DNA of 64,000 nucleotides, from assembly GCA_052174535.1 (NCBI GenBank), contig JBQMRQ010000001.1, forward strand, positions 9,547-73,546, written 5' to 3'. How positions within the stretch are numbered: the first letter of the stretch is position 1; each line of letters opens with the position of its first letter. This document shows, piece by piece, positions 1 through 10,309 of the stretch. The DNA comes from Arsenophonus sp052174535. GTDB lineage: Bacteria > Pseudomonadota > Gammaproteobacteria > Enterobacterales > Enterobacteriaceae. A program made the position numbers and the translations under genes. The notes below the pieces were generated by a model that did no database searches, had not been told where the DNA came from, and saw nothing but the letters and a program-made list of their open reading frames with translations.

Positions 1-1796
1 TACATCATAAAATACCGATGCTGTCATTAGATAACGTTTTTGATGAAGAGAGTTATTTAGCATTTGATAAACGAGTACATGATCGTTTAAAAAAAAATAC
101 CCCATTAACATTTTGTTGTGAGCTCAAATTAGATGGTTTAGCAGTTACCTTGTTATATGAAAAAGGTAAACTGGTGCAGGCAGCAACACGTGGTGATGGT
201 AGAACAGGTGAAAACATTACGACTAATATTCGTACTATTCGAACAATTCCGCTTCGTTTAATTAGCGATAATATTCCTGCGCGTATCGAAATTCGCGGTG
301 AAGTTTTTATGACTCATCGAGGTTTTAAAAAACTAAATGAAGAAGCTCGGCGTAATGATGGTAAAATTTTTTCTAATCCACGTAACGCCGCAGCCGGTTC
401 ATTACGTCAGCTTGATCCTTATATTACAGCGAAAAGGCCATTAGCCTTTTTTTGTTATGGTTTCGGCTTATTAGCTGGAGGGAAATTGCCTGATAGTCAA
501 TATAAATGTCTAATACAGTTTAAAAAATGGGGATTACCTGTTAGCGATAAGATCGCACTTTGCAAAAATAGCCAACAAGTTTTAGATTATTATCATCAAG
601 TTAAGCATCAGCGTTTAAGTTTAGGCTTTGATATTGATGGTGTCGTTGTTAAAGTAGATCTATTGTCGCTGCAAGAAGAGCTAGGTTTTGTTACTCGAGC
701 TCCTCGTTGGGCTACGGCATTTAAATTTCCTGCTCAAGAAAAAATTACTTTATTACATGATGTTAAATTTCAAGTAGGACGTACCGGTATTATTACACCG
801 GTTGCCCGATTAGAACCTGTTCAGATTGCAGGTGTCACTATAAGCAATGCAACATTATATAATGTTAACGAAATAGAACGTTTAGGGATATGTATTGGAG
901 ATACCGTTATTATTCGTAGATCGGGTGATGTGATCCCACAGATTATTAATGTTCTTACTGAAAGACGTTCTGCCGATAGCCAAAAAATTCGGTTTCCTGT
1001 TCACTGTCCTGCTTGCGGTTCAATGATTGAACGTATTGAAGGTGAGACGGTGATCCGTTGTACTGCCGGTTTAACTTGTCCCGAACAACGTAAAGGCGCC
1101 TTGAAGCACTTTGTTTCATGCCGAGCAATGAATATTAAGGGAATGGGAAATAAAATTATTGATCAATTGGTTGATAAAAAATATGTAACGACAGCAGCTG
1201 ATCTTTACCGTTTAAATGTTAATATTTTAGCTAAATTAGAGCATATAGGTCTGAAATCTGCGAAAAATCTAATTAATGCGCTTAATAAATCAAAACAAAC
1301 TACATTATCCCGTTTTATTTATGCGTTGGGTATTAGAGAGGTTGGTGAAGTAACAGCTAGAAATTTAGCGATACATTATGTGAAGTTAACTTCACTCATG
1401 GTAACAGATATAAAATCTATAAAAATGGTACCTGATGTTGGCGAAATAGTTGCTAAGCATGTTATAAATTTTTTTCACGAACAGTATAATTGTAATATGA
1501 TTAATGAACTAGTAAATGAAATTGATATTAGTTGGCCGACGATAGTGACTAAGAAAACGAATAGTCCATTTACCGGTAAAACGCTAGTTTTAACCGGTAC
1601 ATTAAATCATTTAACACGTAATGAGCTTAAAGCTAAATTAATATTACTTGGCGCAAAGGTGACGAGCAATGTTTCTAAAAAAACAAATCTGGTGATCGCT
1701 GGTAAAACTGTTAGTTTTAAATTGAAAAAAGCAAATGAGTTAGGAATAAAAATCATTAATGAAGATGAATTAATGACGTTATTAGAAAATCATTAA
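1..1796 (+). CDS. ligA: NAD-dependent DNA ligase LigA (5' end outside window)
   Basis: Seals nicks in duplex DNA during replication and repair, using NAD+ to adenylate itself. The reading frame is open from the first bases of the window and the residues before the Met at 18 (HHKIP) already match the family, so the gene starts upstream; roughly 80 N-terminal residues are missing compared with the ~671-residue E. coli enzyme. Visible: the adenylation motif CCELKLDGLA with the catalytic Lys (residue 37 from the Met at 18), the OB-fold region, the four-Cys zinc finger (about nt 1003-1085), the helix-hairpin-helix segment GIREVGEV and the C-terminal BRCT domain (about nt 1560-1790). No frameshift or internal stop. 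It is followed at once by IS relics, so its normal downstream neighbours are gone. Identity is certain; only the start cannot be judged. Confidence 0.97.
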   Translation, partial: HHKIPMLSLDNVFDEESYLAFDKRVHDRLKKNTPLTFCCELKLDGLAVTLLYEKGKLVQAATRGDGRTGENITTNIRTIRTIPLRLISDNIPARIEIRGEVFMTHRGFKKLNEEARRNDGKIFSNPRNAAAGSLRQLDPYITAKRPLAFFCYGFGLLAGGKLPDSQYKCLIQFKKWGLPVSDKIALCKNSQQVLDYYHQVKHQRLSLGFDIDGVVVKVDLLSLQEELGFVTRAPRWATAFKFPAQEKITLLHDVKFQVGRTGIITPVARLEPVQIAGVTISNATLYNVNEIERLGICIGDTVIIRRSGDVIPQIINVLTERRSADSQKIRFPVHCPACGSMIERIEGETVIRCTAGLTCPEQRKGALKHFVSCRAMNIKGMGNKIIDQLVDKKYVTTAADLYRLNVNILAKLEHIGLKSAKNLINALNKSKQTTLSRFIYALGIREVGEVTARNLAIHYVKLTSLMVTDIKSIKMVPDVGEIVAKHVINFFHEQYNCNMINELVNEIDISWPTIVTKKTNSPFTGKTLVLTGTLNHLTRNELKAKLILLGAKVTSNVSKKTNLVIAGKTVSFKLKKANELGIKIINEDELMTLLENH

Positions 1797-1864
1797 TATT
1801 TTATGGTTTTTCTCGATGCAGTAATTTTCAAAATATTAACTGAGTTATTAATAAATCTGCTATA

Positions 1865-3280
1865 TGACGGTCGTCAGGCCACATTTTATCCTGAGATTTG
1901 TAAATCTGCTTTCCCATCCTTAAATTAGATATTGTTTTAACACTAGAGTCAGTAGCTAAAATCCCATTAGTCTAGGTTGCAGCTTTCTGAGGAGGAGACG
2001 GACGCCAGGTTAAATACTATTGAAAGGTTGTTTTCTCTAGCCATAGCGCTTTGCACGTCGGCTTCATAGCTTCATATTTTCGCAAAATTCTGATTTAATC
2101 AGATTCGTTGTTCTTATGATGTCCAGTGCACTGATGAGAAATCATAGAATGCCACCGTTCTTCTTACTTTTTTCTCCACCTTCTTCATCGCTGCAAAATA
2201 TTTTCTAAAACTCATTACCAATAAAACATCAAGGGATTTATTACCGGCATTACGATTTTCTGCTATCTAAATATTCCCCCAAGCTTACAATTAATTTTTA
2301 GTTACATGCCTTTTAGGAAGCGAAAGTAACGCATGAGTTATTTCTATACCCAGCAGCGTTGCTCTTACATATCCAGAAAAATTTTTGCCATTACATTCCA
2401 AAAAACCAAGAAAATAGGTTTATGATAGCAAACCTGGTAGATACAATTAAGCTACACGCTTAGAGATCATTGATAAGTTTTGCCTAGTTTGCCTTCTAAT
2501 TCTTGATAAGCATCAGCTAGCGCAATAAACTTCTTACCATGCATGCAGTTAATATCAATAATAAAAACAGATAAAGGTGATCACCTACTTGAGAGAACAA
2601 TTATATGTCATCGTCCCAGAAAATAAAGATAGCATATATCGCTTAAATGAAGCAAATACCATTTCATTTGCTATTCAAGCTATTCCTACTTTAGTCTACT
2701 GATGGTATTGAAGGAAGAGAATATGCTTTTTAATCAATAGAGAATTGCCCAAAGATCTTCATGAAAATCATCGATGGTGGAAATAATTCGCTGGTAATCA
2801 TGGTAGAAACTATTTAAAGTTCTTTTGCACGCTTCAGATAAGCTGTAGCAAAGAGCTTTAAAAAAAGATATTATGTTGGTGCTACAATCTCTAACCTTAG
2901 CTTCTTTAATCTCAATATCGCCAATAGTAAGCTATATGTGATTAGCTACAGCAAATAACCATTACAAATGACAGATGACAATTCATAGATAATATGCGGC
3001 ATTCAGCATGTTGTCTAATATGGCTTACAGCTCTTTTTCAATAAGCGGTACCTTATGAGCTACCTAGCAGTATTACGGATGAGTTCATACAAAAGGATTG
3101 CAGGTAATATCTGATTTCGTGGATACTTTAGATTATTAAAATCATCCATGAGATTAATCAGTGGTAGGATACACGGAATCTTTAAAATCCACATACTAAA
3201 CATTAGCATAACTTTAAAAAAAAGTTACATACTGTTTTTGATCTACAAAAATATTTTCAGTTATTAGAAAATATAAATTC
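1865..3280 (-). mobile_element. IS256/Mutator-type transposase relic, copy a
   Basis: Decayed insertion sequence on the minus strand. Reading from about 2230 down to 2090, frame pieces give AMKKVEKKVRRTVAFYDF, then SSVHWTSIRTTNLIKSEF. This is the Mutator-family signature normally written FYDFPAEHW-xHxRTTNPIEStFATVR. Many stops and indels interrupt every frame. The segment up to about 3200 is alignable by eye to the other five copies listed here (10310-11700, 35440-36260, 36296-37560, 52860-53710, 60660-62045). Ends are approximate because terminal repeats are no longer clear. Confidence 0.72.
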
Positions 3281-3282
3281 GA

Positions 3283-3640
3283 TCATTTGTGTGTAGAGCT
3301 TAATATAGAAAACTGAACTATCTGTCGCATCCCGAAATAGTATGTTTTAAATAATTTAGGTTTAACCTTGAACCAATCTTTAATAAACTGCAATGGAGTT
3401 TTACTACCTAATAGTAATTCTGGTAATTCCTGATTGTACAGCCAAATATATTGATAAAGAGTGATCTTAAATTCTTGAGTAGAATTTGAAATAATGAATT
3501 TACATTTCATATACTATAACATTCATTAAATCGATAGACCATATAATTTATTTGAGGATGCAGCGGCAGAATATGTCGATGTTCTATATTAGCTCTATAC
3601 ACAAACGATTGAATTAATATTTTTAGTGGTTAAACGCCTT
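3283..3640 (-). mobile_element. IS481-type transposase relic, 3' (C-terminal) fragment
   Basis: The best preserved transposase piece in the window. On the minus strand from about 3600 it reads NIEHRHILPLHPQINYMVYR, matching the IS481 motif GIEHRL-PP-HPQTNGMVERFNGR that carries the catalytic Glu (here changed to Tyr). It continues into a 75-codon open stretch (3510-3283) with YIWLYNQELPELLLGSKTPL and IKDWFKVKPKLF, the conserved C-terminus (LYN-LPQ-ALG-KTPLQAMKDW---KPELF). The N-terminal half is missing. It abuts the IS256 relic at 1865-3280. Confidence 0.8.
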
Positions 3641-3960
3641 TAAGATTAAAAAGGCATTATATAAATTCTTTGATATTGTCTTTAAGTACCCCTATGGTTA
3701 TCCATAGGGTTGAAACAACCTTAGTTAAGATCATGTAAGAAGTGTTAAGCATTTTATACTGCCCTTAACCTTGATGATCAGAAATTAAATTGCTTTTTAT
3801 AATGAAGATCAATAGTCTTCTTCTCTTGCTAAAAGAAGATAGAATCAGTTTACTACAGGTTTATTATTGTAACTTAAGATTTCATCGGAATGTATATATT
3901 CTTTTATCTAATTCGCTCTGATTTTAGAAAAAATTAACCTTAAGACTTGGCTTAAATAAC
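3641..3960. other. Spacer with no recognised content
   Basis: About 320 AT-rich bases between two IS relics. Stops occur in all frames; I saw no RNA gene, repeat unit or homologous peptide here. Confidence 0.5.
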
Positions 3961-4870
3961 TATTATTTTCCTATTTTATGTATTTTTATTAATAATTCTG
4001 TTGCCTGGTTGCTAACCTAACCATCGATAAAAGTAGCTTGTTGCCACAGAAAATACCATTTTGCACGAATACGTAAAGAGAAATTCTTTTATTAGAACTA
4101 TTAACACTCTAATTTTCTGGTTTTTATAAGTCGTCATTTTCAGCGCCTTGTACACCTTCGATAATAGTGTACCTTATTTGCAATTTAATAAAAATCATAG
4201 TAATATAGAATCTTAAATACCTCGCAAAAATATGGCTAATATAGCGATAAATCATCTCTTCTGCGTAAGAATGGGTTGCTATCAGTACTACTTCTTTTAG
4301 TCCGATATCATAATAATGATATATAATCAGCTCCCTCTTAGTAATGCCAAAATTGAGAGGCAATATTGGGGTTTAATAAGGTTAAACAATAGAAGCATCT
4401 AATACTCTGCCACGCCCATTTCACATTTTTAACGAAATGCACTTTTTCAGTAACGCCTATATTGTGCCTTCAGATAACGTTATCACTTTTTCTCTGGTGC
4501 CAGGATATGTGCACAAGAACAAGAAAATACTGTGATTTATTAAGTTATAATTGTGACACAACAGTCGAATATTAACGTCTCATCAGATTTTTTTAACTAC
4601 TTTTTTAAAGAACACTGCTCATGCCATACAGCAGAATATTTAATATCTAGCTCGGTCACTAGTGACCGAGAGATAACATGGGGATATCAATTTAGTTATC
4701 GAACATAAGTGTAAAAAGCACAGAAGATACCAATTTCAATATCCTGTTTATGTATTCAACTGCAACATAGTACAGGTATCAGCTAGTTATTGTTAAAAAA
4801 GGTTAAAGTAGATAGAAATAGTAAAAGTAATATCTTGCTACTCACGGTGGTCAGGTAAAATATGAAACTA
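3960..4870 (-). mobile_element. IS91-type (HUH rolling-circle) transposase relic, copy 1
   Basis: Minus-strand fossil of an IS91-family element. A 79-codon open piece (4363-4124) contains EEMIYRYISHIFARYLRFYI, corresponding to the family stretch before the RYYGFLSNRxRG motif. A further frame near 4080-3980 reads FCGNKLLLSMVRLATRQQN, matching the zinc-binding ILCGNRLxF end of IS91 transposases. Upstream (about 4720-4600) remnants of the HUH region can be aligned to the copy at 20 kb. Assignment rests on comparing four diverged copies with remembered family motifs. Confidence 0.6.
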
Positions 4871-4939
4871 GCATTCTAACCACTGCTCAGTATCTTTGAT
4901 GCCGTATGAATTACAGGTTTTTATTTATAGTTATAGCAA

Positions 4940-5620
4940 AAACGACACTAGAAACATTCAGGATAGGCACAGCAGTAGCGTCCGATCATCCACAATGAGA
5001 CAAGTACTGTAGTCAAGTGCTCGTTTTAACAGCTAGATGGTTCTATGATTTAATACTTTCAGAGTGTTTCAAAAAATTTATTCCATTTGCTATTAATACT
5101 AAAAAGGAGTTTAGTTGCTATGGAAATTTATATCTGAGTAAATACCCTCTATTTCTATTACCAGATGAATAGAAATGTCATCCTACTCAAATTTCTTTAG
5201 GTTTATTGATCCCGGTTATCTTTGTATTCGTCTCAAAGAGAGTTACTCCTGAAGGAAACTAGGATCATCACTTATAGAGAACTAGGTGATGAATTTATAG
5301 CAAACATACTGTCAGTTATTGCCATCAATCTAGTTATATTCAGCGTTATCGACTTAACCTAAACCTCACATTACTTAAAACTTCAGCTAATCGTGACTAG
5401 AAGTGAATAATACTTGCGTGTCAAAAAAATTGGGATAAAGAGTTAAACGCATCTCTCTAATGTACTCTTTATAGAACTATAAATTTAGTCAGTCTGTTCT
5501 TGTTTATCTCGGAAGGAAGATAATAAAGTGTTGTTGGTAAATAATCGACTTAACATGTAATTTTGTGTATTGTCTTCCTGATTTTACTTAGTTTATCCTT
5601 TCTAGGATATTATTTTGAGC
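4940..5620 (+). repeat. Unassigned degenerate repeat family D, copy 1
   Basis: Shares several short, collinear stretches with the reverse complement of 18430-19440, for example the segment around 4995-5020 against 19404-19436, and near 5560 against 18840-18880. No reading frame could be matched to a transposase family with confidence. It is probably an old insertion sequence because it lies among IS relics and is repeated in inverted orientation. Confidence 0.4.
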
Positions 5621-5639
5621 CATTTGGATAATTATTGAA

Positions 5640-6830
5640 AAATCAAGATATTATAGAATACGAAATAGTATTCAAATCATAAACATCTCCGAATCAGCAT
5701 AAGTGCCCGCCTCACACTATAAGTGTTTTATTCTCTTTGCTGCCCTGAAGAGCAGCTCTACTTTTAGGTGTTGTAGTTTTTAATGAGATGCCTTATAATT
5801 ATAAGTTTTTCTATCAACTTACAATCTTGCATCTATCTTTTCATGAATAGCTTGAGGTGTTACAAAGTCTACATAACAATTCTGGATCAAACACGCTTAA
5901 GAGTACTGATTAGATAATTTTTAATTGTACAACTAAATATGTTGATGCAGAGAGTAATTATAATTTCTTGATTAGAGTTGAATAATAACTTTACAGCCAT
6001 CTATGAATACATTAAATCGATTAACCAAACATTTATTTTAATATCTATTAGATGACTGACTTAACGTTCTATACCAAGCTCTATACATAAACAGTCTAAC
6101 TGTTGTTTTACAGTAAATGAATGTTTTTGCAGTCTAAAAAGACGATCTGTATATTTATTGCTATTTATCTGAAAGCACCAATAGATAGTCATTGGATATG
6201 CTTAATTAACATCACGTAAGAATGGTTGATCATTGATCGGGTCTTTAATCTTGTAAAGACCAATAAAATTCATCAGGTTTTTCGATCTATACCTCTATAC
6301 CTATAAAAGATACGTCGAAAAGTTTTATTTGATGTTTTCGTAAGATATTTTACATCTACGTATAAATAAGGAAGATTGTAACCTTTAAATAATTTATGTT
6401 TCAGCTTTAAGATTTCCTACCTAATTTTATACAAATTTCCCGTCTGAGACTGCATAAACAGCGATTCAAGTCAAATTAATATGTAATTAGTTTAGGAATT
6501 CGTGTACAAGGAAAAAGCACTTCTACAAACGGATTAACGAGAGGAAAAACGTTTTTCACAGAAAATAATTATAACTTCCTAAACGGGCAACACAGCTTCT
6601 CCCTCCCCCGTCAGTAATCAATAGAGAAATATGGCTGCGATCATTAATATCATCCTCATTTTCGATATTTAGCATTAGCAAATTCGAGTATATCATAACA
6701 CTTAGTCAAAGTAGATAAAATCTCTTTAATTGGCTTAGAGAGCACCTGTAATTTTATATATTGTAGTTGCTTGACTATGGAACCTAATAATTAGAATATT
6801 TTACCATCAACTATATCCATGAATAGTCAC
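5640..6830 (-). mobile_element. IS481-type transposase relic
   Basis: Minus-strand fossil. Near 5960-5900 a frame gives EIIITLHQHIQLYNKLSNQYS-like residues (with stops), matching ATLHRYVWLYNQQLPQ of IS481 transposases. The segment 6290-6560 aligns with the region that in other copies encodes the YEPxxLHxDVKYLPQM motif, and 6440-6830 aligns with the N-terminal part of the copies at 11700-12240 and 28500-29180. A second 5'-end fragment may be joined at 5640-5840. Boundaries are approximate. Confidence 0.6.
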
Positions 6831-7030
6831 TCTTCATGAATAAGAGTGTACGATAAATATCTATATAATGATCCAGGATGAAACAATTAAATAATAATTA
6901 AAATAGTATAGTATATTATGCAAGTAAGTTTATTACTTTTAAATGCATCGTAATAAGTTATCCACTATGGGTTAATATGAAATAAATATTATTATCATCT
7001 AATATAAGTAACAATGATCTTGATTAAATA

Positions 7031-7035
7031 GAGGT
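7031..7035 (+). promoter_or_regulatory. Ribosome binding site of hldD
   Basis: GAGGT lies 7 bases before the ATG at 7043. It is one of the clearer Shine-Dalgarno matches in the window and supports this start; the 200 bases upstream are AT-rich spacer with no other recognised signal. Confidence 0.6.
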
Positions 7036-7042
7036 AAATCCA

Positions 7043-7981
7043 ATGATCATAGTCACTGGTGGGGCTGGTTTTATTGGCAGTAATATTATTAAAGCACTAA
7101 ATGATATAGGGCGTAGCGATATTATAGTGGTAGATAATCTAAAAAATGGCGCTAAATTTGTCAATTTAGTTGATTTAAATATTGCAGATTATATCAATAA
7201 AAAAGATTTCATAAAAAGTATTATCTCTGGTGACAATCTTGGTGATATTGATGTAATTTTTCATGAAGGCGCTTGTTCATCAACCACTGAGTGGAATGGT
7301 CAGTATATGATGAATAATAACTATGAATATTCAAAAGAATTACTTCATTACTGTATTGAACGGAATATCTCATTTTTGTATGCTTCTTCAGCTGCGACTT
7401 ATGGTAAGCGCAGTGATTATTTTATTGAAGAGCGAAAATATGAAAAGGCATTAAATGTATATGGGTATTCTAAATTTTTATTTGATCAATATGTTCGTGG
7501 AATTTTATTACAAATTACTTCACAGGTATCTGGATTCCGTTACTTTAATGTTTACGGTCCGCGTGAAAGTCATAAAGGGAGTATGGCAAGTATTGCTTTT
7601 CATTTAAATACCCAAATTAATCAAGGTCAAAATCCAAAACTTTTTACTGGTAGTAAAAAATTCAAGCGTGATTTTATTCATGTGAGCGATGTAGCAGCAG
7701 TTAATTTATGGTGTTGGCAAAATAAAATCTCCGGCATATATAACTGTGGTACTGGTAAGGCTAATTCTTTTCAAGCAATAGCTGATGCGGTAATAGCTTT
7801 TCATCAAGAAAAAAAACTAGTAGTAGAATATACTGTCTTTCCTGATAAATTAAAAGGTTGTTATCAGACATTTACCGAAGCAGATCTCACTAAATTACGA
7901 GCTGCAGGTTACGATAAACCGTTTAAAACTGTGCCAGAAGGGATTTCTGACTATATGCAATGGCTAAATTGCAATGATTAG
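7043..7981 (+). CDS. hldD: ADP-L-glycero-D-manno-heptose 6-epimerase
   Basis: Last step of ADP-heptose synthesis: converts ADP-D-glycero-D-manno-heptose to the L-glycero form used by the heptosyltransferases encoded just downstream. It is a short-chain dehydrogenase/epimerase, 312 residues against 310 in E. coli. Visible features are the Rossmann loop GGAGFIGSN near the N-terminus, the ACSSTTEW segment, the SSAATYG active-site Ser/Thr region near residue 116 and the YGYSK catalytic Tyr/Lys pair near 140. A good Shine-Dalgarno sequence precedes the ATG. It ends in TAG 11 bases before waaF, so the three genes most likely form one operon, as in E. coli. Intact. Confidence 0.97.
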   Translation: MIIVTGGAGFIGSNIIKALNDIGRSDIIVVDNLKNGAKFVNLVDLNIADYINKKDFIKSIISGDNLGDIDVIFHEGACSSTTEWNGQYMMNNNYEYSKELLHYCIERNISFLYASSAATYGKRSDYFIEERKYEKALNVYGYSKFLFDQYVRGILLQITSQVSGFRYFNVYGPRESHKGSMASIAFHLNTQINQGQNPKLFTGSKKFKRDFIHVSDVAAVNLWCWQNKISGIYNCGTGKANSFQAIADAVIAFHQEKKLVVEYTVFPDKLKGCYQTFTEADLTKLRAAGYDKPFKTVPEGISDYMQWLNCND

Positions 7982-7992
7982 ATGAAAATAGT

Positions 7993-9036
7993 ATGAAGAT
8001 ACTGGTTATTGGTCCTTCATGGATAGGCGATATGATGATGTCGCAGAGTCTTTATCGTACTTTGAAAACCCTGCACTCAGATGCAGAAATTAATGTTATG
8101 GCGCCTGATTTCTGTCGATCACTATTAAATAAAATGCCTGAAGTAAGTCAGTCCATATTAATGCCATTAAATCATGGATGTTTAGCTATCAGTTTACGTC
8201 GTCAGCTTGCTGTTCATTTAAGTACTCAATGTTATAATAAAGCCTATATATTACCCAATTCCTTTAAATCTGCGCTTGTACCTTTTTTTTCTAAAATACC
8301 TATACGGACAGGATGGCGTGGTGAAATGCGTTATTGGTTGCTTAATGATATTCGTCTATTAGACGAACACGCTTTTCCGCAAATGGTTCAGCGTTATGTT
8401 GCTTTAGCTTATGAAAAAGATTCAGTTAACAATGTCGATGAAATCCCTAAACCAATTTTATGGCCACAACTTTCCGTAACAGAAACAGAAATTGTCCAAA
8501 GTAAATATATTTTTCATATTCCAAAACAGTTACCGATTATCGGTTTTTGTCCAGGATCAGAATTTGGTCCAGCTAAACGTTGGCCAACTTATCACTATGC
8601 TAAGTTAGCCCAATTATTATTAGCTACTCATGGTTATCAACTTTTAATATTTGGCTCGAAAAAAGATAGTTGTATCGGTGAAAATATTCGACAATCGCTT
8701 TCTATAGATTGTAAACAGTATTGTTTTAATTTAGTAGGTAAAACAACCCTAGAGCAAGCAGTTAATTTACTAGCATCTTGCCAGGCTGTAGTGACCAATG
8801 ATTCAGGGTTAATGCATATTGCAGCTGCATTAAATAGACCTTTAGTTGCAATTTATGGGCCAAGTAATCCTAATTTTACACCACCATTATCAAATAATAT
8901 AGAAATTATCCGTTTAATAACCGGTTATCATAAGATAAGAAAAGGAAGCACGGAGAGTGGTTATCATCAAAGTTTGATTGATATAAAACCTGAACGCGTA
9001 ATTACTGCATTAACTAAGTTATTGACTGGAAATTAA
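7993..9036 (+). CDS. waaF: ADP-heptose:LPS heptosyltransferase II
   Basis: Adds the second heptose to the LPS inner core at the cytoplasmic face of the inner membrane. Glycosyltransferase family 9, 347 residues (E. coli 348). Visible: N-terminal KILVIGPSWIGDMMMSQSLY, the family motif FCPGSEFGPAKRWP in the middle, and the C-terminal nucleotide-sugar site VVTNDSGLMHIAAAL followed by ALYGP-type residues (AIYGPSNP). It lies 11 bases after hldD and 5 bases before waaC. It is intact, so the symbiont still builds at least an inner core; no later core genes (waaL, waaQGP) are seen here. Confidence 0.96.
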   Translation: MKILVIGPSWIGDMMMSQSLYRTLKTLHSDAEINVMAPDFCRSLLNKMPEVSQSILMPLNHGCLAISLRRQLAVHLSTQCYNKAYILPNSFKSALVPFFSKIPIRTGWRGEMRYWLLNDIRLLDEHAFPQMVQRYVALAYEKDSVNNVDEIPKPILWPQLSVTETEIVQSKYIFHIPKQLPIIGFCPGSEFGPAKRWPTYHYAKLAQLLLATHGYQLLIFGSKKDSCIGENIRQSLSIDCKQYCFNLVGKTTLEQAVNLLASCQAVVTNDSGLMHIAAALNRPLVAIYGPSNPNFTPPLSNNIEIIRLITGYHKIRKGSTESGYHQSLIDIKPERVITALTKLLTGN

Positions 9037-9041
9037 TAGCC

Positions 9042-10016
9042 ATGAAAGTATTGATCATTAAGATTTCATCGATGGGTGATATATTGCATACTTTACCCGC
9101 ACTGACTGATGCAGTTATACATTATCCTGATATTCAGTTTGATTGGGTTATTGAAGATAATTTCGCTGAAATTCCAAACTGGCATTATGCTGTTAAGGAA
9201 GTTATTTCGGTAGATTTTCGTCAGTGGCGAAAAAACTGGCTAGTAAAATCTGTCAGGCAGCAAAGAGCAGTTTTTCGTGCTCAATTACAACAGTATAAAT
9301 ATGATGCAGTGATCGATGCACAAGGATTATTAAAAAGTGCTTTTTTAATCACACGTTTAGCTCGTGGTGTAAAACATGGCTATGATTGGAAAAGTGCTCG
9401 CGAGCCTTTAGCTAGTCTATTTTGTAATTCTCGCTATAGAGTTAATAAACAGCTGCACGCGGTTGAACGAACCCGACAATTATTTGCCGACAGTTTACAT
9501 TATCATAAACCAACTATTACTGGTGATTATGGTATTGCACCATATTTTTCACTATCGGCTTTAGAAAAGGAAAGCGATCCTTATATTATTTTTTTTCATG
9601 CCACTACACGTAATAAAAAGCATTGGCCTGAATCTCATTGGCGACAACTGATCACCGATATACAAGTTAAAGGCTTAAAAGTTAAATTACTGTGGGAAAC
9701 TAATCTTGAATATCAACGCGCTATGAACCTAGCCAATGGTTTTAAGAATGTGGAAGTATTACCTAAGCTTTCATTAGATGAAATAGCTCAACAAATTATC
9801 GCAGCTAAAGCAGTCGTTTCTGTTGATACAGGGTTGAGCCATTTAACCGCTGCACTGAGCAAACCCAATATTACCCTCTATGGCCCTACCGATCCTCTAT
9901 TAATCGGTGGCTACGGTAAATCACAACAAGCAATCATTTCAACTGATGGCAATATGGAAAAAATTAACCCAGATGAAGTCTTCCAGCGTTTAATTTTAAT
10001 AATAAAGAATAAATAG
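9042..10016 (+). CDS. waaC: ADP-heptose:LPS heptosyltransferase I
   Basis: Transfers the first heptose onto Kdo2-lipid A. GT9 family, 324 residues (E. coli 319). Visible: the N-terminal KISSMGDILHTLPALTDA motif, DAQGLLKSA near residue 97, the HATTRNKKHWPE donor-site loop and the C-terminal VSVDTGLSHLTAAL motif followed by TLYGPTDP. It begins 5 bases after waaF and is the last gene of the hldD-waaF-waaC group. The ancestral next gene (often waaL or another core gene) is not present; sequence after the stop is spacer and then an IS256 relic. Confidence 0.96.
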   Translation: MKVLIIKISSMGDILHTLPALTDAVIHYPDIQFDWVIEDNFAEIPNWHYAVKEVISVDFRQWRKNWLVKSVRQQRAVFRAQLQQYKYDAVIDAQGLLKSAFLITRLARGVKHGYDWKSAREPLASLFCNSRYRVNKQLHAVERTRQLFADSLHYHKPTITGDYGIAPYFSLSALEKESDPYIIFFHATTRNKKHWPESHWRQLITDIQVKGLKVKLLWETNLEYQRAMNLANGFKNVEVLPKLSLDEIAQQIIAAKAVVSVDTGLSHLTAALSKPNITLYGPTDPLLIGGYGKSQQAIISTDGNMEKINPDEVFQRLILIIKNK

Positions 10017-10300
10017 TAAAAATTTTTATATATCTATTTAATAGATAAGGTTTAAACAAACAATGCAACTTGCTCAATTAATCTTAAATTAGCTTTAGCA
10101 AAGCTGTCAAGCTTACATAATATAGGTAGAAATTATTTTATAATAATACTTTTTGTTTGGTGTAATAAATCTTAGATATATTGATTGCAGATCAGCATTT
10201 AGTTCTGATTAGTAAATCATGGAGTAATATTTTGAGATCCGAATAAAATTTTCTTGGCTATAATCTTTATCTTTTTATTCTAATAAAAAGAGTTACCAGT
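10017..10300. other. Spacer after waaC with no recognised content
   Basis: AT-rich sequence with stops in all frames. I saw no terminator hairpin or remnant of waaL. Confidence 0.4.
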
Positions 10301-10309
10301 AAATCTGGT

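Noticed and set aside
4124..4363. 79-codon open frame as an independent small protein
   Set aside because: Aligns with other IS91 relics and is only a surviving fragment of the transposase.
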